DNA of 64,000 bases from Buxus sempervirens (taxonomy: Eukaryota; Streptophyta; Magnoliopsida; Buxales; Buxaceae), in NCBI GenBank assembly GCA_947561395.2, contig OX387188.1, positions 7,114,150 through 7,178,149 of the forward strand, given 5' to 3'. The notes beneath the pieces are model-generated. The model saw nothing but the letters and a program-made list of their open reading frames with translations, did not search any database and was not told the origin of the DNA. The position numbers and the translations under genes were made by a program. Below, in pieces: positions 1-12,700 of this stretch. The first letter of the stretch is position 1; every line of letters starts with the position of its first letter.

Positions 1-855
1 AACAATCGGTTGTTAGAGTTTGAATCAAACTCTTATCTTCTCTCCTTCCATCATGAATTAGCTCTCCACGCAAGACAACCCTGGTGTGTTATTTATTTAT
101 TTATTTTTTGTTGTCAAACACGGTAAATGGGAATTCATAGGATGAGAGGTCGGGTCAATGGCCGGTTGGGTTGTTGGTGAGTCCGGTTCATGAACTTCAG
201 CCGGTTTCTTCTTCATTTGTTGGGCTTCATTCTTGGGCTAGCTCACGTGCTTGAGTGTTTGATTGGCAACTTGAGTTCAAGGCCCATGGATCATCATTTG
301 ACTTTAGGCTTTACTTCCAATTTTCTGCATAAAAGAAATAGTAAGTACATAATTTGGGGTTTTGCTTAAGTAAAAAACAGAAATTAATATAACAAAATTC
401 CAATTTATATCAATATCTCAATAAAGAACTCATGCAAACAGTCTTTTAAGTACATTTTCATGTACTTATCACTTCCTATGTTGCTATAAGTCCTCCCCAA
501 AGCATTAGATAGCCCCAAAAACTTCAACATCAAGTGTCCAACCTTCTGCCATGATATTGGCATGGCCCTCGCCCAGAATGTAGGACTCATTCACAAAATA
601 CCATCGATCTCCATGAATTCCACGCTAGTGAAAGTGTTTTTATACCTATGATCACTTAAAATCGATCTTCAAAATGTCGCAATAGATGCAAGATCTCTAC
701 ACCCTTGTCGTTGAAATTCAACAATCAATAAAGAACCTCCTTTCTATATCGTAAACCTCTTCCTCTCTTAGATGGATGAGAAATCACCAAGAACAAGAAA
801 GAACTCAAGTTATTTCTCATCTTCTTATATCTCTTACACTGAGAACTTAATTATA
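1..855. other. Intergenic DNA, no gene recognised
   Basis: Short open frames here have no recognisable domain, no codon-like composition and no splice context. The DNA is moderately AT-rich. I see no RNA gene, no clear transposon end and no promoter that can be tied to a gene. It is the distal upstream flank of the AP-5 beta gene. Confidence 0.6.
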
Positions 856-1570
856 GTGTAGAAGATGGGTAATCCAAGAGACTACCCATATATGCATCAA
901 TTTTAGGTATATAATTAATAGAATAAACAGAAGTCTTTTGATCTTTTAAACTTAAACCTTTTGAGCTTCTTCTTAGTAACTCATGTGGACTTTATTCTAC
1001 ATGTAAAAAAATCATTGCAAATTACATCATTATACTTTATATTCTAATTGACTACTTCACCCCTACAAAACATTTTTATTCAATGTAAAATTAATTAGCA
1101 AGTGATAAATTATTTAATAGTTTTTAGGTAGCATTGTAATTTTAATCAAGAGGGTGTCGAGTATGGACAATCCAAGTGACTATCCATAAATATATCAATT
1201 TTATGTTGAGTATTAATAGATAAGCTAATGCTTTTTGAGCTTCTAAACTTAAACATTTTGAGCTTCTTCTTAATAACTCATGTGGCATTTATTCTTAAGA
1301 TCAAGAGAGTGTAGAACATGGGAAACCTAAGAGATTGTCAATAAATAAATTAGTTTTATGTTAAGCATGAATAGAACAAATTGAAGCCTTTTGAGCTTCT
1401 CATTACTAATTGGTGTGGCCTTATTTAACATGGAAAAGTAATTGAAAATAATGTTAATAAATGAAAAGTGGGGAAAAACTTTATGAATTGCATCATTATC
1501 CTTTATATGTTAATTGACTACTTAATCCTCCCAAAACATTTTTATTTAATAAAAATCCATTAATAAGTGA
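856..1570. repeat. Diverged direct repeats, three copies
   Basis: Three related units begin near 856, 1,154 and 1,309. Each opens with a GTGTAGAA/GTGTCGAG-like start followed by a TGGGTAATCCAAGAGACTA-like stretch, ATCAATTTTA, and later TTTTGAGCTTCT and AACTCATGTGG. A further echo (TTTAATCAAGAG) recurs at about 1,978. The units differ by many substitutions and small indels, so the amplification is old. No terminal repeats or coding capacity are visible, and the family is not recognised. Confidence 0.6.
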
Positions 1571-1579
1571 TAGATTATT

Positions 1580-1941
1580 GGGAAAATTGGTTCTTAGTAA
1601 TAATTTTTCAACATAATTCAGATTCAGTCGATCAAATCGTGGTAATTGGGTTTTAGTGATACTTTTGTAACATAATTGAAAATCGGTGTCATTTTACTAT
1701 TCATTAAAAATTTCTTTCAAAAATGCCTTAAAAAGGACTTGCAAACATCATTTATAACAATATCAGTGAAAAGGTTTTTAAAGTCTTTTGAGGGCATTTT
1801 TAGAAAAAAACCCTTAATGAACAGTAAAATGGTATTGATTCTCAATTGTTTTATAAAAATATCACTAAAAACTAATTATAAAGATTTGATCAACTGAATC
1901 TGAATTAGGTTTATAAAATATCACTAAAAAACAATTTACCC
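1580..1941. mobile_element. MITE with long inverted repeats, Mutator-like
   Basis: The first and last roughly 125 bases are imperfect inverted copies. The left end opens GGGAAAATTGG; the right end read on the other strand opens GGGTAAATTG. Both arms carry a TTCAGATTCAGTCGATCAA-like block (CAGTT on the right) and end in TTAATGA/TTCATTAA. The element is flanked by a perfect 9-bp direct repeat, TAGATTATT (1,571-1,579 and 1,942-1,950). A 9-bp target duplication with long terminal inverted repeats is the mark of Mutator-like elements. There is no transposase, so it is non-autonomous. It lies about 380 bases upstream of the AP-5 beta start codon. Confidence 0.85.
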
Positions 1942-2252
1942 TAGATTATTTAATAAAATTTGGATAGTAATGTAAGTTTAATCAAGAGACTACGGAAAAA
2001 GAACAGACAAAAAAAAAGCAAAAAAAACAAAAGGAGGGTTTTTGCTTTTAAGAGCAGTAAAATAGAATAAGATTTTTAGGTTCAAACCATTAAAAATCGA
2101 TAAAGGCTCAACTGCTCATTAAAAACCCCAAATTCTTACTTGTTGAGAGCGCCAAACGAAAGACTATCCGGATCCAGGTTTGGTAGACGGAAGTGAGGAT
2201 CATCTCGTTCTTTCTCTTGCAGTTCGCAGTGAGGCCCTAGGGTTTCATTAAC

Positions 2253-2303
2253 ATGTCTCAGTTCGATCTCTCTTGGGGAATAAGGGCTCTTCGAGCTTGT
2301 TAG
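2253..2303 (+). promoter_or_regulatory. Upstream ORF in the AP-5 beta leader
   Basis: An ATG at 2,253 opens a 16-codon frame (MSQFDLSWGIRALRAC) that stops with TAG at 2,301-2,303. This is 15 nt before the main start codon at 2,319. If the transcript starts upstream of 2,253, ribosomes would meet this ATG first and would need leaky scanning or reinitiation. The mapped transcription start is unknown, so inclusion in the mRNA is inferred. Confidence 0.45.
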
Positions 2304-2318
2304 GTCTCTTCTTCGAGG

Positions 2319-3773
2319 ATGGAGAAGCCATTAAAGCAGCTCTCGTCGCAGGATTGGGAGACTCTGATCGACGATTTCCAGTTCGGATCCCCTCGTCAAG
2401 AGAGATGGACCTCACTGTACTCAGGCCTTGCCCTTCTCGATCTTGCTCTCCCTTCTCTTCTTAGAAAGGATTTTCCTCTCAAGCTGCAGCTCATTATCTT
2501 CCTCGATGAGTTCTCCGACGTCTTAATCCGAGAATCCGAGGTCGAAGTGGGCTTCGGCAGAATAATTGAAGCTGTCCGTGCTGTAATTCAAGCACCAGTC
2601 GATGGGATTTCCATAACCTATACGCTTAAAGAACAGATGTTGGTTTCCGCAACTTCGATCGCGATTTGTGTCGATTTATTCAGGAATTCGATTCGCCATC
2701 TCGAGAACTTGACTGAATTACTGTTGACGATCGTTAACAGGCCAAACCATGGCTTGGATCGGCAGACAAGAGCTGTTGCCTGTGAGTGCTTGAGGGAGTT
2801 AGAGAAAGCCTGTCCCTGCTTACTTGCTGAGGTCGCGGGACATATATGGAACTTGTGTCAGAGCGAGAGGACTCACGCTTCCCAAAGCTACATTCTGTTA
2901 TTGATGTCTGTAATCCATGATCTCGCACTCTCGAAGACAAATGTTTCGATTTTCACCACTTCGGTTCCGCTGGTGCCGTTTAATGTTCCGCATTCGCTAA
3001 TTGCAGCCTCTGATTTAGCTTCTAGTTCGAATAAGGAATTATCAGTTTCGAATTTGAGGGAGCTTCGGAGAGTTATGGCTTTCTTGCTCGAACGGCCTCA
3101 GATTTTAACCCCATGTGCGATGATCGAATTCATGTCGAAATTGGTGCCTCTTGTCCTTGCTTTGGAGTTGCAGGCTTCGCTTTTGAAGGTGCAGTTCTCT
3201 GGCCTGCTTTATTCATATGATCCTATGCTATGCCATGTTGTTCTGACGCTGTATTCACGTTTCCCAGATGCATTTGATGGCCATGACGATGAGATTGCAC
3301 GGCGACTGATGCTAATCTCGAAGGAGGTCCGGCACCATCTAGTCTTTCGTCTTCTGGGACTGCATTGGCTATTGGGTTTCAGTGGTTTGCCATCAAAAAA
3401 AGAGGCAACAAAAAAGAACTCAATTGTTCAGATGGCTTTGAGCTTTTACCCAACTGTTTTTGATCCACTTGCACTGAAGTCTCTCAAACTAGACATGCTT
3501 GCCTACAGCTCGACCTGTCTTGAAAAATTGAGGCGAGAGAGTGAAGGAGGTACTTCAGGTGAAGAGATGGCTGCTGGAGTTTCTGTTGTGAAGCTCTTTG
3601 AAGATGCTCTGGTCTCTCTTTCAGCATTCAAATGGTTGCCTCCATGGAGCACAGAAACTGCAGTAGCTTTTCATATATTTCATAAGTTCTTGATAGGTGC
3701 CACAACTCATTCTAATGATGATGCTTTGGGCATGGAGATTATCTTGGATTCTACCATCTTTCACACTATACAG
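2319..3773 (+). CDS. AP5B1: AP-5 beta coding exon 1 (codons 1-485)
   Basis: Opens with ATG at 2,319 and stays open to CAG at 3,771-3,773, followed by the donor GTAAAT. The length is 1,455 nt, so intron 1 falls in phase 0 after ...TIFHTIQ. The open frame runs on to 3,830 as intron read-through, but that tail is AT-rich and not protein-like. Confidence 0.85.
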
Positions 3774-6700
3774 GTAAATGAAGCTTCTTATTCTTTTTAT
3801 TTTAATATTTCTTTGAAGAAGATATCTTGACACTAATATGTAACCATAGGCCAAACTGAAGATAAGATATAAGTTTGAGAAATATTTTATGGTTAATACC
3901 ATGTAATGAGTGAAATAAATCATCACCATCATAAGCTAGTTCCCACCAATGTGGGGTTGGTGACATGAATCTTGTAAAGGAAGTTAGAACTTAGTTTTCA
4001 CTAAAACAAGAAAAAGAGAAAAAAAAAGTTCTTCTGTGGATTTGTTTTGCCAAATCTTCTGCCATTGCTTGCAGCTAGGAGATTTTGAAGGTGATACAGA
4101 GAAGGATATTTTTAACATAGAGAAAGATCCCCCCATTAGTTCTATGGCTTCAATTTGTTCATCATTAATGGAGTGGAATATTATGTTTAAAACATAAGGG
4201 ATTCTAAAGATGTGGTGGGCATGAAGAAACATGAGCTGATTATTGGTTTCGATTTAATCATATGAGTTGGATAACTTGGATGTGGATTTAAATTCGAATA
4301 TGGGTCAATTTAGAATCGATCTATATTCGACCATTTGACACAGCCATTGCTTTAAGCTACTAATGCTAGAAATGTGGAGATTTTGTCTTAATATTCTTCA
4401 TTTAAATCGTTCACTTTCTTCCTTAACACTAGGTTATTAGAGGCAAAGGCAGTAAAAGAAATGATAGCCTTATGGACTCGAGAGCTTTCAAGTGCTTTCC
4501 ATGTTTTTAGCACTTGTAGCTTACAACAATGCCTGTGTCAAATGGTGGAATATGGATTGAATTTGAGTTGATCCATGTTTGAATTTAAATCCATATCCAA
4601 TCCATTTGATTAAGTCGAAACTGATTGTTAGTTCCTGTTTCTTTGTTATAAGCATTATTGTCATAGAATGTGTAAAAAAGATGATTATAACAGACAAGCA
4701 AATAGGATCTCAGTAAGGCTTGTATTCAAGTGGTCTGGTTCCTTACTTTTCCTTAAAAGGGAATGAATGAGATGGATCAAGGACTGTGGTAGATAACTTC
4801 ATTTGTTATTCTTAGCAGTGATTACTGCAAGGATTTAAGCCTTGTAGAGGTCTCAGCAAAGTACTTACTAGCTTTTCCTTTTACATGCACTGATGTCCTT
4901 AGTTTTTTTTGATAAGAATCATGAAAGATATATTAAAAACTTAGTGGGAGAGGAAAATATATGACCCATGAGATATGGGAAAAAAGAAGAAAAAGATAGA
5001 ACAAAAAGACAAAAGCATCTAGAAGGGACACTCCCCAAGGAGAATCAAAACAATACAAAATTGCAAGCTAGAATCAACTATTCCGAAAAGGAAACAGTAG
5101 CCCAATCCTGCACAATGTCATATGAGGGGACCGATCTGAACTCTTTTCTAGTACTAACCCAAGTCGCTGCCAAGATAAGGGTGTCTTCTTGAATCGTATG
5201 CCTAGCCACGGTACCTCCATAAAAAATGCACCTATTCCTAGCTCTCCACACCAGCCACATAGTAGCACAACAAGCAGCTTGATACATCAGCTTTCCCTTT
5301 TTCTTGAGGAAAGGGAACCGCCATTGGTAAGAGAACTCAGAGATTGTTTTAGGCTGAACCCAACTCACTTCTAGCAGCCCCAGGAAGTAGGACCAAACAG
5401 CTGAGACCAATTCACAATGTAGAAAGAGATGGTCCACCGACTCCTCCCCTTTGAGGCAAAGTATGTAGGCATTAGGCGAAATAGCTAGTCCCTTCCTTCT
5501 TCTTTGGAGATTATCAAGAGTATTAGTGCCATTCTGAAGAGCGATCCAAAGAAAAATGAGGACTTTGGGTGGGGCAGGAATGTGCCAAATAAAGGATGGA
5601 GGGAAAGAAAGGGGGCCAAAATTACTCCTCGAGCACAAGTGGGAAAAAAAGGAGCATGTAGAAAATAACCCACTGGATGACAAAGACCAGGAGCGTGAGT
5701 TTGGCACAGATGGAGCCAAGGAGACGTGATTTAGTTGATCCAACAGGGAGCCTAGCTCCTCCATTTCTAAAGGGCTTAGCTCACGTCGGAATTGCAAATT
5801 CCAGGACAAACCCGTAGAATCGCAAGAAAGGATATTTGAAACAAGAGGATGGGACAAAGAACGAGCACGAAACAACCTGGGATAGGTAATGGAGAGGCTT
5901 GACACGCCCCACCACCAATCTTCCCAAAAACTTTCGGAGGAACCGGAGTGGATAATATGCTTGACCAAAGGATAAAATTGAGATGCAAGGGCGGAAATCG
6001 CTTTCCAAGGACTACCACACCGAATGCTAGCCTTTGGATTGATATCACGGCCATTTCTATGAGTACCATATTTGCTTATGATGATTTTGTGCCACAACTT
6101 CCCTTTTTCCCCTCCAAATCTCCAGAGCCACTTTGCCAGGAGGGCAGAGTTTCTAAGATATAGATTACCCAAGCCTAAACCCCCCTGATGCTTGAGTAGG
6201 CACACCTTACTCCATCTAACTAAATGATCCTTTTTTGAGTTCTTTCCCTCCCAGAGAAAATCCCTTTGCAGTTTCTCAAGCACTCTTATCACCTTTTTTG
6301 GGGCACGAAAAAGAGACAAATAATACATTGGCAGATTCATAAGAGCTGCCTTAATAAGAGTTACCCTTCCCCCTAAAGAGATGTAATTCCTTTTCCAAGT
6401 GGATAATCTCTTAATCATTTTCTCTACATTTTCTCTACGATAGGATCCCAAAAACTAGCCACATTGGGCCTAACTCCAAGAGGGAGGCCAAGATAGGTAA
6501 ACGGCCATCCTTGTGTCTGACAACCTAACAAGGACGAGCATTCTAAAAGGGTATCTGAATCTACCAGGATTCCTATCATTTTGCTCTTCTCCAGGTTCAC
6601 TTTAAGGCCAGATAGGAACTCAAAACAATGTAGCACGCACTTAGTCCAAAACACCTGGTTTTTAGAAGGCTCTAGAAACAATATGGTATCATCTGCAAAT

Positions 6701-9700
6701 TGTAAATGGGAGACCGGTACTTTCGAGCCTCCAACTTTTAACCCATTGATAATCCCTGCACTTTCCCCCAAAGAGAACAATCGACTCAGGACACCACTCA
6801 CCAAGATAAACAAAAACGGTGACAGAGGATTCCCTTGTCTTAGTCCTCGAGATGCTGGAAGGAAACTCTCCACAGTCCCATTAATTATAAAGGAGAAGGA
6901 AACATTCTGAAGACACCCCTTTATCCATTTGCACCATCTATCTCCAAACCGTTTCCATCTTATCCATTTGCACTGATGTCCTTAGTTAATTGATATAGAA
7001 GGTAGAATGATCAACATAGTGAAAGGTTTTCAAGAGAGAAGATAAACTACATAACTTGTAGTTGTAGAGAACCTTGTAATTCTTTGATAGTTCAAATTGG
7101 GTTATGACATGTATTTACATATATGCTATGTACATGGTTTTTGATGAATTTTAGAATGTAAGTATAAAGCTAAAAAGATTGACATGAAGCATGTACATGT
7201 AGGGGAGCTAAACCACAGATATTTTTATTAGAATACTTCTACCCTTGGAAAGTTAACTTCATTTTGAGAGGTCAATCATTCCTCCTCTGTTATTATGAGA
7301 TCCAGAAGTAGTGATGCTATGTGAGAAGCTCTTGAGAGAAATCCCAAAGAAGTGAATGGGAGCTTTCCAACCCTATTTATTGTCAAGCACAAAAGATTGT
7401 AAAGCTATGAATTTTATCTAGTTTTTAGGAAGAGTAGTGAAAATCACCAAACAAGACGTAACATGATAACTTGGATGAGTCATGCCTTTGTATGAGTAGT
7501 GACACCGTATATCCAAAATGGGGAGTTTTACTATATTACCCATATAAAATTTTGGGGCATCATATCCAAGCGTAGATATTGCATAATATTATCTTTTTGA
7601 CTATGATGATGCATCTCAATAGTGATAAAGTGAGTCCTGTATTTGTAAATCACCCTGTAGGCTAAATGATTTGTGTAATTGATCAATGCACAGGTGATTT
7701 AAATGAATATAGGATTTAATTGTAACATTATAATGATGCACCTGTCATAGTAAAAAAGATGCATTTTATGAATTTTAAGGTACAGTCCTAGTTGTGTGAT
7801 CATGTGACTGTCATACATTATCTTTTGGGCCTTCAATTCCTATAGGCCTATGAAGTAACATTGAGCCCATGTAAACTTTGTCCCAACGAAATAGATCATA
7901 TTGAGAGGAATAAATGTAGACCAAGCACATTAGTTTTGTTATATATATATTTTTTTGATGAGTAAATAATAGCAATATATTAATACTAGAGAATCTAAAT
8001 ACAGATTTGAGTACACAGACAGTGTACCAAAGGATTATAACTCAAACCAGCAAACCCAATCCTAGAAAAGACAAGAATCCTTCCACTTCCCATGGTTAGG
8101 CTAGCCTAGAAAGGATAACCTTTCCATAAAATCCTCATGGTTGATGTCATCCATTGCAATATGAACTACCAACCATCTTTGGATTAGACTTAAGGTTTTT
8201 TTGCTCAAGAATGCCACATTTCTCTCTGTATTTCTGAATATTCTTCTGTTCCTTTCTCCCCGTACCACCCAAGCTATTGCTGCCGGCATGATATTCCAAG
8301 TCATATTCCTTATAGACTTCCCCTTCCTTGCTCCCCAAGACTCCAAGACCCTGCCAAAATTCCCTGGTTGAACCCAAGCAATCCCAAACTTGGCTATGAT
8401 CCCATTCCATATTTTCCATACCTCTTTGCACTGAACAAGTAAGTGGTCAACCGTTTCTTCATCCCCCTTACACATGATACATCTATTTGGTAAGTACCAT
8501 CCCCTACTCTTGAGATGGTTTACCGTTAGTATCTTGTCTAGGGCAGCCGTCCATACGAAGAAAGACACCTGCTTGGTAAAAATTTGGACCATACCATTTC
8601 ATTCCCTTTGAAAGTACCTCCTGTAAGACTCATATATTGAAATGCTGATTTGACTGTGAAGGAACCTGATTTCTCTTTCATCCACTTCCTAACATCATCT
8701 TCCTGGCCCACTTCAATACTATAAATATCCTGCATCAATTCTTCGTATTTGTCTATTTCCCAATCTAGGAGGTTTCTTCTTAACACTATGTTCCACGAGT
8801 TTCCAGCTTCAGTTGAGACCATTAAATCACTTATGAATGCATTCTTCTCCTTGCATATATTGTATACACATGCATACTTATCCTTCAACCTTTCATTGCC
8901 ACACCATAGATCTTCCCAGAAGTGAATCCTCCTTCCATTACCAACCAAAAATCTACATTCTCTCTCCACTGACCCAATTAAATTAGCAATTGGCTTTCAT
9001 AGACTCAATCGGATGGTAGGATTAGGCTGGCGAGGGTACCAGCCCCCACTCAATGAGCCATACTTCAAGTGAATCACCTTTCTCCATAGATTGTCCTTTT
9101 CAATCTCATACCGCCACACCCACTTCTGTAATAGGGCTTTGTTGAAAGAGATTAGAGGTCTTAGGCCAAGACCTCCTTCCTTTTTTGACTTGCATACGGA
9201 TTTCCAATTTACCAGCTGGTATTCGGCCTCAACCCCTGGACCTTCCCATAAGAATTTCCTTTGTATTTGCTCCAAATGCTTTGCTATTGAGGCAGGAATC
9301 TTCAAGATGGACATTTGAAAAGCTGGGATACTTTCCAGAACACTCTTCAACATTGTTAGCTTACCACCTTTGGACAACACCTTACTCTTCCATGAAGATA
9401 GACGCCTTTCCGTTCGTTCTACTATAGGGTTCCAAACCGAAGCTTTCTTGAACCTTGCCCCTAGCGGGATGCTGAGGTATGATGTAGGTAATTTATCTAT
9501 TGAGCAACCCAATAAGTGGCCAAGGGAGGAGATGTTGTTTGCATCACCAATGGCATACATCTCGCTCTTAGCCAAATTTACCTTCAAACTAGAGCATGCT
9601 TGAAAGCTCATAAGAACCCCCTTCAACCATAAAATGCTATGAGGGGATGGATCACAAAAAGACAAAATGTCATCAGCAAAGAGGAGGTGGTTGATAGAAA

Positions 9701-12700
9701 GGGATTCCCCAAAAGTAACTCCCTCCAACACTCCCATTTCCATAGCTCTATCCATCAATCTACTAAACGCTTCCATCATCACCGTAAATAGAAGAGGGGA
9801 CAAGGGATCTCGTTGGCGGAGACCTTTATCGCTGCTGAAAAAACTGGCTGTTGTTCCATTTACCAACATCGAAACCCGCATTGTTGATATACAAAACGCA
9901 ATCCATCTCCTCCATTTTTCCCCGAAGCCCATACATCTTAACATGTAGATAAGGAAGTTCCAATGAACATTATCATAGGCCTTCTGAAGATCAAGCTTAG
10001 TCATAATCTTATTTTTTCCTTCCTTTATGCATGAGTCAATGCATTCGCTAGCTATGAGAACTCCATCCTGCAACTGACGGGCACCCACAAAAGCTCCTTG
10101 AGATTGTGAAATTGGGGACTGAAGTGTCGGCTTTAGTCTATTTGCAAGCGTCTTCGCTATGATCTTGTATACACTAGACACAAGGCTAATCGGCCTGAAT
10201 TCCTTCAATTTGATTGTTCCTTCCTTCTTGGGTACTAGTACCACAAAAGTAGCATTTATGCTTCTCTCAAAACTACCCTTTTCATAAAATTCTAGGAAAG
10301 TAGCCATTAGATCTTCTTTAATGGCTTGCCAGCATGTTTTGAAGAAAGCCAATGTAAAGCCGTCCGGCCCCGGTGCCTTATCTCTATTCAATTGATCGAT
10401 AGCTCCCTTTACCTCCTCTTCCGTGAAACGATATTCCAATTTGTCTCTCTCTTCATCCATAAGCATTGAGAACTCTAACCCATCCACTGTAGGCCTTCTT
10501 TGGTATTCCTCCTTGTATAGATTGGCAAATTAATCTGATATCTTTAGTTTAATGGTATCTTCCCCTTCAAAAGTTTGACCATCTATCTCCACCTTGGATA
10601 GGGAGCTTAATCTACACCTTGCATTTGCTAATCTATGAAAAAATTGTGTTCTTGTCGCCCTCCTTCAGCCATATGGCTCTTGATTTCTGCCTCCAACTTG
10701 TCTCTTGTAGAGCAGCCCATTTTTTAAGGTCTATCTTTAGTTTCTCTCTCAACACCCATCCTTGGTTATTTAGGTTCTCTTTGTCTTCTATTCCATCCAA
10801 CTCCTTAATTTGGTTCAATAGGTGTGACATATGCTCATCCACATTTCCAAAAACCTCCTGATTCCACTTCTTGAGGATTCCTTTCAGCAGCTTTAATTTC
10901 TGACACAACACATAACTAGGTTTACCAACCACCTTCATCTCACCCCACCAATTTTTCACCTTCTTGATGAAATCTGGAACTTGTAGCCACATATTTTCGA
11001 AGCGGAAGGGAGCCGGTCTACTAATCTGATCCTCACATCTAAGAATAATGGGAAATGGTCTGATGTAGGTCTTGATAATGCTTCCGCTATCGACTTAGGT
11101 AACAAATCCTCCCATTCAAGTGACACTAAGAACCTGTCAATCTTAGAAGGAGATCTAGAATTATACCATGTGAATTCTGCACTAGAGGTAGGAACATCTA
11201 TCATTGCATTCCTGTGGATGAACTCCGAAAAACCTTGCATTGCTGATGTCACTTGATTGCAGCCCCTTCTTTCAGATGGGAAGTAGATGATGTTGAAGTA
11301 CCCCCTATACACCACGGATATAAACAACCTCTATGAACTTCCTCCAACTCCTCCCATATCTTTTGTGATACTGAAGCATTGTTTGGACCATAGACACCAC
11401 TAACTAGAATTGGAGATGGAAATCTGGCATCAGTTAGAATGGCTGAAACAGAGAATTGATTAATCCATGATCGATTCAATTTTATAATATTTCCTTTCCA
11501 TGCAATTATAAATTCTTCAGCACTCCCCTTTGATGGCAAGATCACCCACTGTACTTGATTAAAATCCCATATGTCTCTCATCATACTGTTGTCCATCTCT
11601 TCTAATTTTGACTCCTGGAAAATCACTATATCAGGTTTCCAGATTCTTAAAGCTGACTTCACTATGTCCCTTTTATCCCTTGCATTTAATCCTCTAACAT
11701 TCCAAGACAATATATGAATTTTCATAAAGATTCACCGCCCCCCTTCTGCCACCTTTACGACCAATGCTGCTGGGTTCATCTTGCCTGTTGAGTCATTGAT
11801 AGACCAAGATAACTTTTGAAGCTCCTTTGCCACTTTCATATTTGCTTCATTCACCTTTTCTTGGTGAGCCTCAATAGCAGCGAATAGTGCTAGCACCTCC
11901 AATTCGAATCCTTCAAAAGATACCCCAAGGGCCTTGCTCATTTCCATCACCTTACGTAGCAATCTATTGGATTGACTAGCTTCTTCAATAAATGCTTCAG
12001 AAATGCCCTCTTCCTCCTAGATGAATTGCTTCTCCTTCTCGCTATTGTAGCCTCCATTTTGAGATGGATACACCAGTTGTAGGGGGACAATCTTGTCTTC
12101 ACCGCACGCCACCAGGTCCTGCTCACCTCTACTTGCTGAGCTATATAGGGAACCAGTGCATTCGACACCACACGCCAATTGGTCCAGGTCGACTTCTGTC
12201 CCCAACAGGTTCTGGTCGCATGGAGATGCCACCAGAACTTTCTCCTTGTTGACTTCCCCAACGTTGTCAAGCAGAGGTAACGACTTTACCTTTGACGACC
12301 GAGGAGAGGCAATTGCTGCCATCATGCTTCTTCCTTTGGAATTTTTCGAAATTTCCCTTTCATACTCATCATCCCTATCTTCAGTAAATCTCAGATTCGG
12401 CACTCCCCCAATTTCATCATTTGTATCCTCTCCAATCTCTCTACTAGATGATGGACCGACTGATCTTCCCACTCCTTTCTCCTTCAAAGACTGGCTTCCC
12501 AAATCCGAACTCTCAGACTCTAAACGGACTCGAGCTAGGTAGCTTCCTTCCTCCCTGGTTAATCCCTTTGATACCGTAACAGAGATAGGTGATGCAGAAG
12601 AATCTTTGACCTGATGATGCAAGTCACCCTCCTTTGACGTTTCAGAATGAAGAAGGAGCCTCCTCTCTACAGCAGAATAAGGCGATTGAATATTATTCAA

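Noticed and set aside
1676-1897. 73-codon plus-strand frame
   Set aside because: It is fully contained in the inverted-repeat MITE and Lys/Phe-rich from AT content.
5948-6163. Plus-strand open frames across the first L1
   Set aside because: They are shadows of the minus-strand reverse transcriptase frame, with no independent domain.
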